Of a stretch of DNA of 64,000 nt, positions 37,112 to 44,881 are shown piece by piece. Source of the stretch: Symsagittifera roscoffensis (Eukaryota; Xenacoelomorpha; Acoela; Convolutidae); assembly GCF_963678635.1 (NCBI RefSeq), contig NC_087062.1, positions 26,682,833-26,746,832 on the forward strand, given 5' to 3'. The notes under the pieces are model-generated. The model was not told where the DNA came from. It ran no database searches and worked only from the letters and a program-made list of their open reading frames with translations. Each line of letters opens with the position of its first letter. The first letter of the stretch is position 1. Position numbers and translations under genes: made by a program.

Positions 37112-37229
37112 GGGAGGCGTTCCCGAGGAGCGTAGCGACGAGCAACGCCGGGTTAGCTATTGCCCCTTAAACCAAACGGCCATGCCTTAATAATTCGAAG
37201 GACTTGATATGAAACTTTTCGCGGTTCAC
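37112..37229. repeat. Right inverted arm of the nested segment
   Basis: Reverse complement of 33514-33633. It lies about 95 bases beyond the end of the protease gene (stop side) and 64 bases after the stop of the ORF at 36421. A 19-base A run immediately precedes it. Confidence 0.85.
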
Positions 37230-37324
37230 ATAAACTTGCAGAAAAAAACTTTGTTGTTAATAAGAATGAATTGAAAAAAAAAAAAACGAATTTATAAATT
37301 TTACAAAAACATCAATAAATTAAT

Positions 37325-37762
37325 TTAGAATAACATATGTTTGGCAAATCTTATCAAATCATGATCATTAAGTTTGAAACCTATTGGAAATTTGTTTGTA
37401 ATTATAACATGAGCAACATAAATACAATAAAGTCCGCATAACACTGAATCAGCTGATTGTATTGGTTTTTTCAACAGTAGCTGATTTCCCTCGTGAATTG
37501 TTCGTCGCATATTCTTGTACACGAGGGGATAATCACATAATCGTTTACCTAGAGGATCTGCGAAGAATATCTGTCCTCCAGCTTGAGCAAAAAGCAACCA
37601 GTGGGTTCCAGGTTGATCCGATGGTGAGGCATTCATAATCATGAACGTATTATCGTTTTTCAGTACTGAAGAGCATGGCAAATCTGCCGGAAAAACACCT
37701 CTAAAGCGATGTTTCAAATGTTTACAACGGTTAATAATTTCTACTAGTTGAAGATTATCCAT
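37325..37762 (-). CDS. PRO: Polinton adenovirus-type cysteine protease
   Basis: 145 residues with the adenain/Ulp1-fold catalytic set in order: His54 in GTHW, Asp69 in FADPLG, Gln102 and Cys109 in VLCGLYCIYVAH. This family cleaves capsid precursor proteins during particle maturation; in Polintons it sits beside the capsid genes, as here (7 bases from the capsid gene). It is short compared with adenovirus adenain (about 200) but normal for the Polinton lineage. The first ATG at 37762 gives a natural start. Confidence 0.88.
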   Translation of the reverse strand: MDNLQLVEIINRCKHLKHRFRGVFPADLPCSSVLKNDNTFMIMNASPSDQPGTHWLLFAQAGGQIFFADPLGKRLCDYPLVYKNMRRTIHEGNQLLLKKPIQSADSVLCGLYCIYVAHVIITNKFPIGFKLNDHDLIRFAKHMLF

Positions 37763-37769
37763 GTCTATC

Positions 37770-39086
37770 TTAGGTCATAAGAGTGTTTTTGGTAATTTTT
37801 CTATCTGAACGCACATAAACTGTTGATGCACGCTCTCCCATAAACAATAACTCGACGTTATTAGCGAGACCTGCGTCAAACTTGAGTTCGAGCGAAATAG
37901 TGCAATTGGTCAATTCAGGATGAATAAAATCGTGTGAAGCCTCCTGAGTAGACGTGAGATCAAAAGCCATAATATAATGATTATCATAATTAGCGAGACT
38001 GATTCCATGACTAGTGTTTAAAACAAAATCAAGAGCCTCAAGCGTATTGTAATAAATTCTTTTATTGTCTGATGTTGAGATGGGAGTTCCGGCAATGGGT
38101 AGACCGTTTCTGTAAACAATGATCTCATTCAACCCAAATTTCTGGTAATGAAAAGGGTTTGTTCTATTAGTACCCAAATATGCTTCGTTTATGCTCATTG
38201 CTACTATCATTCTTCGAACAGGTTCTTTTGCAAAAACATCCTCTTGTCGCCAGCTTTGTACTCCTGCAGTTGCGAGAAACGTTTTTGGTACTACTTCGAT
38301 GTAATTGTAAATTGCCGGGTTCTTCAACAAAGTTTTTTCTATTGATGAGAGAACATAGTCAGTCACAGTCATCTTTCTGACATAGAGGTTAGCTTCGATT
38401 ATTTGGACCTTGTAGTGTTTAGCTGCATCTTCAGATATGACAACAAAATCATTAGGAGAACGTCTAAGAGACAATCTTATTGTCACACCGCTAAGTAGAT
38501 GCTTGTCACATGACAAAAAATCGCAAGCAATTTTACCAAATAGCTTCAGCTCGCTCGAGGCCGCAACGAGACCTTTACGCTCCGTAACATCATCAGCTCT
38601 CCTTCCAGCACCGTCAATGGCTGATGGATTTTCTTCATAATAATAACCTTGACAAGCCAACCATGTTTTCTTGGCATCATTACCGTATGAAAACTCGGTC
38701 TCAATAAAGCTTTTATGGGCAAAATTAGCATTGGTAGTTGATATTTTTTCACCATTCAGAGACAGTGTACACTCAGAAAATAATGAAGATAAAGGATTGT
38801 TAACAAAATACGGCGTATCTCTGTTTGCCGCCTCTGTAGCATGTGTTCGAAGCACGTTTCCATTGCTTCGAACAATTCGTGCAACTATTTCCAAACGAGT
38901 ACGTTGAAGATCGATGAAATTATTTCTGTCGCCGAGTACTTCAAACTCTAGCATAGGACCATCAGGGGAGTAGGAAGGTCCAATTTTTTGGGTGAATGCA
39001 TTTTCAAAAGTGACAAGCAAAGGCGGTTTCTCAAATAAGTCCAAGGAGCTGTGAGTTGCTTCACTCGGGATTAAATTAGAAATCAT
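37770..39086 (-). CDS. MCP: Polinton major capsid protein (double jelly-roll)
   Basis: 438 residues. The N-terminus (PPLLVTFENAFTQKIGP) and the following phenylalanine-isoleucine-aspartate-leucine strand match the worm F54H12.2-like proteins, now understood as Polinton major capsid proteins with two jelly-roll domains. The composition is beta-rich, without transmembrane segments. Its position between protease and core/penton genes agrees. It overlaps the upstream basic-protein ORF by 11 bases. It would form the hexon-like trimers of an icosahedral particle; capsid assembly by Polintons is inferred from homology, not shown here. Confidence 0.85.
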   Translation of the reverse strand: MISNLIPSEATHSSLDLFEKPPLLVTFENAFTQKIGPSYSPDGPMLEFEVLGDRNNFIDLQRTRLEIVARIVRSNGNVLRTHATEAANRDTPYFVNNPLSSLFSECTLSLNGEKISTTNANFAHKSFIETEFSYGNDAKKTWLACQGYYYEENPSAIDGAGRRADDVTERKGLVAASSELKLFGKIACDFLSCDKHLLSGVTIRLSLRRSPNDFVVISEDAAKHYKVQIIEANLYVRKMTVTDYVLSSIEKTLLKNPAIYNYIEVVPKTFLATAGVQSWRQEDVFAKEPVRRMIVAMSINEAYLGTNRTNPFHYQKFGLNEIIVYRNGLPIAGTPISTSDNKRIYYNTLEALDFVLNTSHGISLANYDNHYIMAFDLTSTQEASHDFIHPELTNCTISLELKFDAGLANNVELLFMGERASTVYVRSDRKITKNTLMT

Positions 39087-39492
39087 TTTTAACCCTTGTA
39101 AAGAAATCGGAGCGACTTCTCTGTGCAGTTCGTTTTCTGGGAATGACGCGTCTCGTTTTTCGTTTAAACGCCGTCGTTCTTTTCGGATGACTTTTCCGAG
39201 ATCTACTTCCTCCTCCTACTTGCTTTTTGATTGTTTTTCTAACGGTGCTTTTGAGTGCCTGCTTAGGACTTTTTCTTTTTGTTGCAACTTCTATCAGTTC
39301 TGGAGCTGCCTGAAGAAGTAGTTCTTTTCCGATTTTTTTAGCCGCGGGTATCACAAATTTTCGAGCCAGTGGAAGTGCGACTCTTCCTATTCCCAAGGCT
39401 AATGCACCGAAGCCACTGCCTCGTTGTCTATAATGCCCCGAGAAATGTGGTAGGTTTGCTTGGTTGTGGTAATATGAATCCATTTTGATCAA
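39076..39492 (-). CDS. Basic core-like protein (adenovirus pX/pVI-like) of the Polinton
   Basis: 138 residues. The first half is a Gly/Ala/Leu-rich amphipathic segment (GSGFGALALGIGRVALPLA, then an alternating Lys/Ala helix). The second half is intensely basic (KKQVGGGSRSRKSHPKR, then more RKTRR blocks). This arrangement recurs in Polintons next to the capsid genes and resembles adenoviral core and membrane-lytic minor proteins. Likely roles are DNA condensation or membrane penetration; both are inferred. It overlaps MCP by 11 bases and the minor capsid gene by 4. Confidence 0.65.
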   Translation of the reverse strand: MIKMDSYYHNQANLPHFSGHYRQRGSGFGALALGIGRVALPLARKFVIPAAKKIGKELLLQAAPELIEVATKRKSPKQALKSTVRKTIKKQVGGGSRSRKSHPKRTTAFKRKTRRVIPRKRTAQRSRSDFFTRVKNDF

Positions 39493-40382
39493 TTGCTAAA
39501 CTTTTGAAATTTCAAAGTCAGAACAACTTTTCCCCCTCCAGCGAAAGGAACAAGTCCTCCAGTTTCTGTGCGCAAGTTCACAGAAATATTGGAAATATTA
39601 TTGACCAAAAGTTTTTTAAAATCCAAATTACTAAACACTTTACGATGATTCGGTTCAATTGTACATGCGTAACCGTTTTTCACTCGACGATTTGTATCAA
39701 TGACTCGTAAAAGGGGTGCTTTTGTGTCTCCGACTATTTGATAATGAATTATGTCCAGATAAATAAACATAAGCTGAGTACCAGCGCATACATCAACGGG
39801 ATAGTCAGCAATAAGATCTTGGGTAGAGAATGTGCTATGTTTCGTGCTTCCTTGTTTGTAACCTATATGATAACCAGTTCCATCTCTGACGCCTTTGAAT
39901 CCAAGTAGACTAGGAATTTGCGGGCTTGAAAAAGTTATACCTTCCCAATAATGCAGCCATAAGGAAAGATGTTTGGTTATTGGATCTATTACGTAATCCA
40001 ATTTCTCTAATTCTGTCTTTCGACGAATCTCGTCCAGTATTTGATCAATGCTCGTATATTCTCCTTTTGTTAATTTTGCTGTTTCTCCAAGGTAAGGTCT
40101 GGAGATCTTGTCTTTCTCAACTTTCATGCTTGCTATAACCCGATCTTTTTTGTAGTACACAATGTTGTTGTCAGTTACGTTGTTTATCTGAGTAGGGAAG
40201 GTAATTTCTGTAACTGCTACTCTCCATTCACCTTGCAAATTTATTTCTTCACTCAGGAGATTTTTGAAGTTGGCCAGAGTGTTATCCTTAAAAACGTTCA
40301 TTGATGCAGATGAAACTAGGGTAATTGTGAAGGAAGGGGGAACATTATGGGTGAAAAGACTGTCGGAAGTGCCCTCAGTCAT
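39489..40382 (-). CDS. mCP: Polinton minor capsid (penton-like, single jelly-roll) protein
   Basis: 297 residues. The opening (PPSFTITLVSSASMNVF, then NTLANFKNLLSEEINLQGEW, then an AVTEITFP strand) matches the start of Polinton minor capsid proteins, in which a Gly-Glu-Trp-(x)-Val turn precedes the first strands. The protein is beta-rich and ends in a VVLTLKFQKF strand. It would form the vertices of the particle. It overlaps INT by 8 bases and the basic protein by 4, in the usual Polinton order. Confidence 0.82.
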   Translation of the reverse strand: MTEGTSDSLFTHNVPPSFTITLVSSASMNVFKDNTLANFKNLLSEEINLQGEWRVAVTEITFPTQINNVTDNNIVYYKKDRVIASMKVEKDKISRPYLGETAKLTKGEYTSIDQILDEIRRKTELEKLDYVIDPITKHLSLWLHYWEGITFSSPQIPSLLGFKGVRDGTGYHIGYKQGSTKHSTFSTQDLIADYPVDVCAGTQLMFIYLDIIHYQIVGDTKAPLLRVIDTNRRVKNGYACTIEPNHRKVFSNLDFKKLLVNNISNISVNLRTETGGLVPFAGGGKVVLTLKFQKFSN

Positions 40383-41595
40383 GATTGTCCTTCTCCAGAA
40401 CGCGAATCAGTTCAGACTCGTAAAATTTTCCCTCAATCGGTTCTCTGTTAGAATCAATCAAATTGTATGTTGGGGGATTTCGTGTTGGTATGTCAAAAAC
40501 TTCAAACACTTCATCGGTGAACGATTGTTTGTAACCCTTGCGAAAACGTATGTCTACTTTGGCAAGTCTAACATAATCACCAACATAAAGCTTTGGACGT
40601 CGAACTAACTTCAAAGACTGTTCTGCTCTTAATGAAATCAGGCGAGGAACATCTTTTTTAGTTACTTTATTTGGTGCAAGATTTGTGACACGGTTTGTTC
40701 TCGAATTAATTGCATTGACAAAATCTTGCAATTTGTCAATGTATGAGTAAGTCCATTTATCCTCCAAGTACTTATAAATAAGATTTTTCAAGGAACGGAT
40801 ATTTCTCTCAGCGAATGCGGACTTTTTCTCGCTCTCTGTGCTATATGTGTTTATGCCTTTCTTTTTACATAATGCTTCGAAGGACCCTTTAAACTCTGTG
40901 CCCTTGTCCACCCATACTTTTTCCGGTTGTTTTGTCGTTATCATTAGTTTGAACGCTTCTGCTGTTGTAGTAGCATACTTTGATTTCAAGGGTTGCACTC
41001 TGAGATAGCGGGACATGCAGTCAACTGCAACAAGCAGATACTTAACATCATGGTTGTACTGGGCAAGTTTATCAACAAAGGCCAGATCTAATGACCAGAT
41101 TTCGTCGATATCGTAAACTATGACCTTGAGTCGCGGCGTTTTTCGGATCACAGTTCGATATTTTGTGTAAGCAGGTTCAGTATGAAGGAAATGTTTAACT
41201 TTCTTTCGCGACAAATTGCTTGCTTTTATCAAGTTGTTCACACTACCAAATAACGCGGGACCTTTGTCACTGTATTTAGTTTTCAACAATTTTTCTTCAA
41301 TCTTGGTAATTTTCCCATTGTTTTGTTTGCGCCTTCGTCTTTTCTGACGTTGGAGAATCTGAATCGTTATGGGGCGTTCCGTATGAGTCAGAGCCTTCTT
41401 CTGACTCTTTTTCACGTTTTTGGTTTTGGGTTTTTCTATTACCGCTGAGACTTTTTCGTTTGTGTTTTTTACTTCTCTTAAGGTTTGCACTACTTTTTTC
41501 CTGCCAAGTGGGCGATGTTGAGCGGGTTCTTGAGGGTCCGGGTTCTCGTTTCTCTTGAGCGTTAAAAGACGCTGACTGAACCGCGTGTTTGGCAT
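40375..41595 (-). CDS. INT: Polinton retrovirus-type DDE integrase
   Basis: 406 residues. The catalytic core shows Asp160 (IWSLDLAFV), Asp230 (VWVDKGTEF) and Glu263 (AFAERNIR), spaced as in Polinton integrases. A C-terminal SH3/chromo-like barrel follows, with LYVGDYVRLAK. The enzyme inserts the linear element and makes the 6-bp target duplication typical of the family. The first ~95 residues are basic, low-complexity and overlap another ORF in a different frame for 299 bases, so the true start may be internal, or INT may be expressed with the upstream gene. Upstream of the core (residues 101-150) is a helical region that fits a zinc-less N-terminal domain. Confidence 0.87.
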   Translation of the reverse strand: MPNTRFSQRLLTLKRNENPDPQEPAQHRPLGRKKVVQTLREVKNTNEKVSAVIEKPKTKNVKKSQKKALTHTERPITIQILQRQKRRRRKQNNGKITKIEEKLLKTKYSDKGPALFGSVNNLIKASNLSRKKVKHFLHTEPAYTKYRTVIRKTPRLKVIVYDIDEIWSLDLAFVDKLAQYNHDVKYLLVAVDCMSRYLRVQPLKSKYATTTAEAFKLMITTKQPEKVWVDKGTEFKGSFEALCKKKGINTYSTESEKKSAFAERNIRSLKNLIYKYLEDKWTYSYIDKLQDFVNAINSRTNRVTNLAPNKVTKKDVPRLISLRAEQSLKLVRRPKLYVGDYVRLAKVDIRFRKGYKQSFTDEVFEVFDIPTRNPPTYNLIDSNREPIEGKFYESELIRVLEKDNHD

Positions 41596-42181
41596 TTCGA
41601 TTTATTACCAGGTTTTCATTCAAGTTGAGAGCAGTTAAAATGTTAATGAACGCCGGATTGTGTAGTTTTTTCGTTGGTTGTTGTATGTCGTATAAAAATA
41701 TTGTAGCTTTAAGTCCTGTTGGTACTTTATCTACATATATCACCTCATTGTCATGGTTTATGGTTACTCTTTCTGAATTTTCTATAATTTCAAGTACGGT
41801 TTTTGCTCTAACAAATTTTTTGTCTTCTAAAACTTGTAACTGTCCTAAAATGCTTTCGGTCTGTCTATTGTGTTTCTCTTCTAGTTTTTCGTCTTTAACA
41901 CATTCGACCGGTACTTCTTCATCGTCCGTTAACAGTTTAAGCTGTTCTTGTTGGGGCTCAACATTATCCGTAAATGTTTCCTTCGTTGCAGTAGTCTTAC
42001 TAGTTTGTGGAGGTAATTGGGGTCTAAGCCGGTTAAGATAGGACAGTTGAGCATTTTTATGTTTAATATTATTATCATGAAGAACACGTGCAGCATGTGG
42101 CTGCTCTTTAACATATAAATGTTTCGGAATTAGAATGAATTCTTCAGCAGTCATCATTAAGTTGTGAGGTACTTGTAACAA
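41297..42181 (-). CDS. Polinton conserved protein of unknown function (294 residues)
   Basis: The N-terminus (LIPKHLYVKEQP) and the mid-region pattern resemble a protein found beside the ATPase in many Polintons, sometimes named F54H12.3-like. The middle carries charged helices (residues about 85-145) and a folded-looking segment (ATIFLYDIQQPTKKLHNPAF). The C-terminal third is Ser/Lys-rich and disordered, and it overlaps the integrase frame. The function is unknown. It overlaps the 101-residue gene by 25 bases. Family assignment is from memory of pattern only. Confidence 0.6.
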   Translation of the reverse strand: MLQVPHNLMMTAEEFILIPKHLYVKEQPHAARVLHDNNIKHKNAQLSYLNRLRPQLPPQTSKTTATKETFTDNVEPQQEQLKLLTDDEEVPVECVKDEKLEEKHNRQTESILGQLQVLEDKKFVRAKTVLEIIENSERVTINHDNEVIYVDKVPTGLKATIFLYDIQQPTKKLHNPAFINILTALNLNENLVINRNAKHAVQSASFNAQEKREPGPSRTRSTSPTWQEKSSANLKRSKKHKRKSLSGNRKTQNQKREKESEEGSDSYGTPHNDSDSPTSEKTKAQTKQWENYQD

Positions 42182-42462
42182 AAATAAAGTATTTGTCGAA
42201 CTAAATGGAAGCCTTCTTTACTCAAAATAATCGCACGTTTTTTGACAACACTGGTTTTTGGAGTTAATAAGTATTTGTATGCTGTCTCGAATCGTTCGAT
42301 GTTTGCGATTTTAACGGGTACGTTTCCATTGACTACATTGAGCAAACATTCACAAACAAGTGTTATGATCTCACGATTTGAAGTTTTTCTAATTAATCTT
42401 CTTAGCTGGTCAGGTTTCAGTTGTACCATATGCCGCAGAATAGATAAGTTTTTCTTTTTCAT
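42157..42462 (-). CDS. Small conserved Polinton protein (101 residues)
   Basis: Lysine-rich helical protein whose pattern (LKPDQLRRLIRK, then ECLLNVVNGNVPVK, then KRAIILSKEGFHLVRQIL) recurs next to the ATPase in Polinton and related virus-like elements. It has no catalytic motif. It overlaps the ATPase 3' end by 53 bases and the 294-residue gene by 25, which argues for a compact transcription unit. The role is unknown. Confidence 0.65.
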   Translation of the reverse strand: MKKKNLSILRHMVQLKPDQLRRLIRKTSNREIITLVCECLLNVVNGNVPVKIANIERFETAYKYLLTPKTSVVKKRAIILSKEGFHLVRQILYFCYKYLTT

Positions 42463-43183
42463 TTGTGATTGGAGTAGTTTCTGCTTCAGATAAGGGTAAA
42501 TAAAAAACTGTTGGCCCAGGTGGTGTGATATTTGAACAATATCTCAAACAATCTGATGTACGGGGGTCCAAGTCGATTAGAAGATGTCCAAAAGAGTCTC
42601 TGGTAGCTAATTCGTAACAGTTTCTCAAAAATTTTGATACATTCAATTGTCTTCCTAATAGATCTAGTTGCTGAACGTCGCGAGGCGATTTGAACAGAAT
42701 GATGTGTGAAGTGTTCAAATCAATCGTACGCGACCATCGACTTTGTTGAAACAAGTTATGCTTAACATATATTACATCTATCCCTCTATGTCTACCCGCT
42801 GTCGCTAACCTAACAAATTCCTTGTCATTATAGATGTCTTCACATGAATCATCGAAAACTAGAAGAACATTTTCTAATTTTCTCACAGATTCGAATCCGT
42901 CGAATTTCATGAACTCCATATTCACTTCGCGAGAAGACACTTTTTCTGAGAATGCAGGTTGCATCTCTTTGTAAAGATATAGAACGGTTCCAAATTTAGG
43001 GTAAAAAGTATTTCCCATCAGAAGTTTCAAAATTAACTCAGTTTTCCCGGATCCTGAAGGTCCCACTATCGCCATAAAAATTCTTGTCGAAGTATCAATC
43101 ACTTTATTCATATTCTTGGGTTTGGTAGTACGTAACCAACCAAGCCTGATAAAATCGAGAACCAAACTGACGTTTCTTCGCAA
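42410..43183 (-). CDS. ATPase: Polinton genome-packaging ATPase (A32/FtsK-HerA-like)
   Basis: 257 residues with Walker A GPSGSGKT at 41-48 and Walker B VLLVFDDS at 106-113, followed by the conserved VKHNLFQQSRWSRTID segment and a sensor-like NTSHIILFKSP. This pattern is diagnostic of the A32-like ATPases of Polintons and large DNA viruses, which pump DNA into preformed capsids. The N-terminus overlaps the transmembrane gene by 76 bases, so the functional start may be Met25 just before the P-loop strand. Confidence 0.9.
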   Translation of the reverse strand: MRRNVSLVLDFIRLGWLRTTKPKNMNKVIDTSTRIFMAIVGPSGSGKTELILKLLMGNTFYPKFGTVLYLYKEMQPAFSEKVSSREVNMEFMKFDGFESVRKLENVLLVFDDSCEDIYNDKEFVRLATAGRHRGIDVIYVKHNLFQQSRWSRTIDLNTSHIILFKSPRDVQQLDLLGRQLNVSKFLRNCYELATRDSFGHLLIDLDPRTSDCLRYCSNITPPGPTVFYLPLSEAETTPITNEKEKLIYSAAYGTTET

Positions 43184-43392
43184 CTTAATTTAGTGAAAGA
43201 AAGTTTGAGAATGCAGAAAGTTAGTAAAATTAGAATTACTACCATTTGCGCAACAAAAACTACTTCAGACCTTGGCAAAGTTACATTGTTACAAAACTTC
43301 CATGATTTTTTTTCACTGTTTGTCTCGTTATAAACAAACTCTGTTACTAATGTTGCGTCAGGTTCATCTACTGCTGTTGTTGCTTCTGACAT
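43108..43392 (-). CDS. Small Polinton transmembrane protein (94 residues)
   Basis: An acidic N-terminus is followed by PRSEVVFVAQMVVILILLTF, a single membrane-spanning helix, then a hydrophobic WFSILSGLVGYVLPNPRI ending. The arginine-glutamate before the helix and the Gly-Tyr-(x)-Leu-Pro-(x)-Pro end form a signature I associate with a small protein adjacent to the ATPase in many Polintons. It may sit in host membranes or under the capsid; the function is unknown. Confidence 0.72.
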   Translation of the reverse strand: MSEATTAVDEPDATLVTEFVYNETNSEKKSWKFCNNVTLPRSEVVFVAQMVVILILLTFCILKLSFTKLSCEETSVWFSILSGLVGYVLPNPRI

Positions 43393-43464
43393 TTGAGAAA
43401 CTATTTATTCTACAGACTGCGTTAGACTTTTTCTCTCTGCGAATGAAGCTTGTAAAAAATTAAA

Positions 43465-43719
43465 TTACTTTTGAGAACAGTAAAAAATTTCATAACGTGT
43501 GAAATCTCTATCATTTATGTCATGCATTTCTAAAACAAAGTTTGCTGGGATATTTGCGGTTTTTTTGTAGTACATTATTTTCTTCACAGTATCCTCTTTC
43601 ACAATCGTCTTAATCTCATCTGGCAATTCACTGCTGTTTAGATCCATCTGAACTCCTGGCTGACGTTTGGGTACTAAGACTAGTTCGGGAAGACATACTC
43701 CTCGCTTGCTGGCTAACAT
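43465..43719 (-). CDS. Hypothetical 84-residue protein
   Basis: No family recognised. It is a mixed-charge soluble protein, overlapping the next upstream ORF by 92 bases. One of the two overlapping frames could be spurious. Confidence 0.4.
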   Translation of the reverse strand: MLASKRGVCLPELVLVPKRQPGVQMDLNSSELPDEIKTIVKEDTVKKIMYYKKTANIPANFVLEMHDINDRDFTRYEIFYCSQK

Positions 43720-43969
43720 TTCTGATAAACTTCAATCTCTGGAAGTATACAAATTGATCAATAACTGGAAAAAACCTCTTCAACGTAGACAACTCTTCTT
43801 CGGAAATTATTATTTGCTCCTTCCTCTGAACAATTTGGCCACTGCAATCAATACGCTCTATTCTCGTTAATGAAATTTTAATATCACCCTCTGGAGTCAT
43901 CCACGCACAAAGCATTGAATTTTGTGATAGGTATGTCTCCACTTTCGCTGATCTCTCGCTGTTGTTCAT
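43628..43969 (-). CDS. Hypothetical 113-residue protein
   Basis: No family recognised. The N-terminal half looks folded (MLCAWMTPEGDIKISL), and the C-terminal 25 residues are Ser/Thr-rich. It overlaps the exonuclease-like ORF (86 bases) and the 84-residue ORF (92 bases), in keeping with the dense packing of the element. Confidence 0.45.
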   Translation of the reverse strand: MNNSERSAKVETYLSQNSMLCAWMTPEGDIKISLTRIERIDCSGQIVQRKEQIIISEEELSTLKRFFPVIDQFVYFQRLKFIRNVSQQARSMSSRTSLSTQTSARSSDGSKQQ

Positions 43970-44453
43970 TTTTCAACCAATCATAAAAAACCTTGGTTTT
44001 CTTCAAGGCACAATGATTCCTGGAGTTGTAATGTGGAATATGTTTATTGCAACTTGGATAATTTTTAAAATATAAGTTTTCAACCCGAGGACAGCCCAAA
44101 TCATCTAGGTTTTCAATCTTTCGGTCCAAGTACTTGGCCAAAAATTCTGTCTTTTCTTTTCCTTTAGCGTAAAAAACGGCACCAGGATTTCTCAGCACAA
44201 AACTCTGAAGTATTTGATTCAAGTTTATATAAAGATAATCACCGTTTTCCCAATGGAGACCGTGTAAATAATTAGTTAACCAGTTGTAAGCTTTTTGTTC
44301 AAGCTTTGGTAGTATATTGAAATTCACTGGAGGTAGGAAAATGAGTCGATCGCTGTAGTCTGAAGTTGTTATTGCTAATTCTTTAACCACAAAGGCGTTT
44401 TTCTTGTAACGAAAGCCTTCCACGTCAAGCACAACTGATCTCTCGCCTAGCAT
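43884..44453 (-). CDS. RNase-H-fold exonuclease-like protein (DVEGF type)
   Basis: 189 residues. It opens with VVLDVEGFRY followed by FVVKELAI, the Asp-x-Glu strand of DEDD-type 3'-5' exonucleases and a pattern I know from virus-like elements in invertebrates. Later come FYAKGKEKTEFL and a DDLGCP turn, where a conserved Asp fits motif II, and then HCALKKTKVFYDWL in the place of the DEDDh motif III (His-x-Ala-x-x-Asp). The final Asp appears to be Lys here, so it may be catalytically altered or may use another acid. It could trim or proofread DNA; this is inference. It overlaps the neighbours by 7 and 86 bases. Confidence 0.55.
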   Translation of the reverse strand: MLGERSVVLDVEGFRYKKNAFVVKELAITTSDYSDRLIFLPPVNFNILPKLEQKAYNWLTNYLHGLHWENGDYLYINLNQILQSFVLRNPGAVFYAKGKEKTEFLAKYLDRKIENLDDLGCPRVENLYFKNYPSCNKHIPHYNSRNHCALKKTKVFYDWLKNEQQREISESGDIPITKFNALCVDDSRG

Positions 44454-44881
44454 TCTAGTAAATGATAAACTTCTGGTTTTTTCAACTTAATGAAAAGGCA
44501 GAACGCTATTCCACTCAAATGTCCCAATAAGCTGTTGTTACAGTTCCAGGGCAACATGTAACAGTACGTGGGACCCTGTTGATAAAATTCGTGTATAAAT
44601 CCGGCCGCATCGTGCAAAATAGCGTGCAATCGTAAAATTTTGGAATTTTTCAAATATTTGTCCAAGGAAGAGTTATCAATACCAATCAAGCCACCATAAG
44701 GTCTCAACTTAATTAAAATGTCGTAGTTAAGGTTATCAGAACTAACAAAAAACAGAGAACATGCAGCTAGAAAATAGTTGCGTCGGTTAGAATTATCAGG
44801 ATAAGTTTGTTTCAAAGACGTATAAATTTCGTGAATTATTTTCAAATCAATAGGAGTTACTCTGCTTTTTTGCAATTTCAT
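44447..44881 (-). CDS. Hypothetical 144-residue Polinton protein
   Basis: Soluble protein with a central LRLHAILHDAAGFIHEFYQQ helix followed by GPTYCYMLP. That centre looks conserved in style but I cannot name the family. It overlaps the DVEGF protein by 7 bases and the next gene by 35. Confidence 0.5.
   Translation of the reverse strand: MKLQKSRVTPIDLKIIHEIYTSLKQTYPDNSNRRNYFLAACSLFFVSSDNLNYDILIKLRPYGGLIGIDNSSLDKYLKNSKILRLHAILHDAAGFIHEFYQQGPTYCYMLPWNCNNSLLGHLSGIAFCLFIKLKKPEVYHLLEC

Larger units (their letters stand above)
33514..37229. mobile_element. Inverted-repeat-bracketed cargo segment nested in the Polinton
   Basis: A segment between polB and the protease is flanked by inverted arms of about 115-120 bases (33514-33633 and 37112-37229), each containing the GGCATGGCCGTTTGGTTTAA and GGGGCAATAGCTAACCCGGC stretches. 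Each arm is followed on the inside by a long A/T homopolymer. The segment holds three ORFs, two of which (36024 and 36421) run opposite to the rest of the Polinton. This suggests a unit with its own history: either a transposon that landed in the Polinton or a cargo cassette. No transposase is recognised inside, and I could not find a target duplication. Confidence 0.6.
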
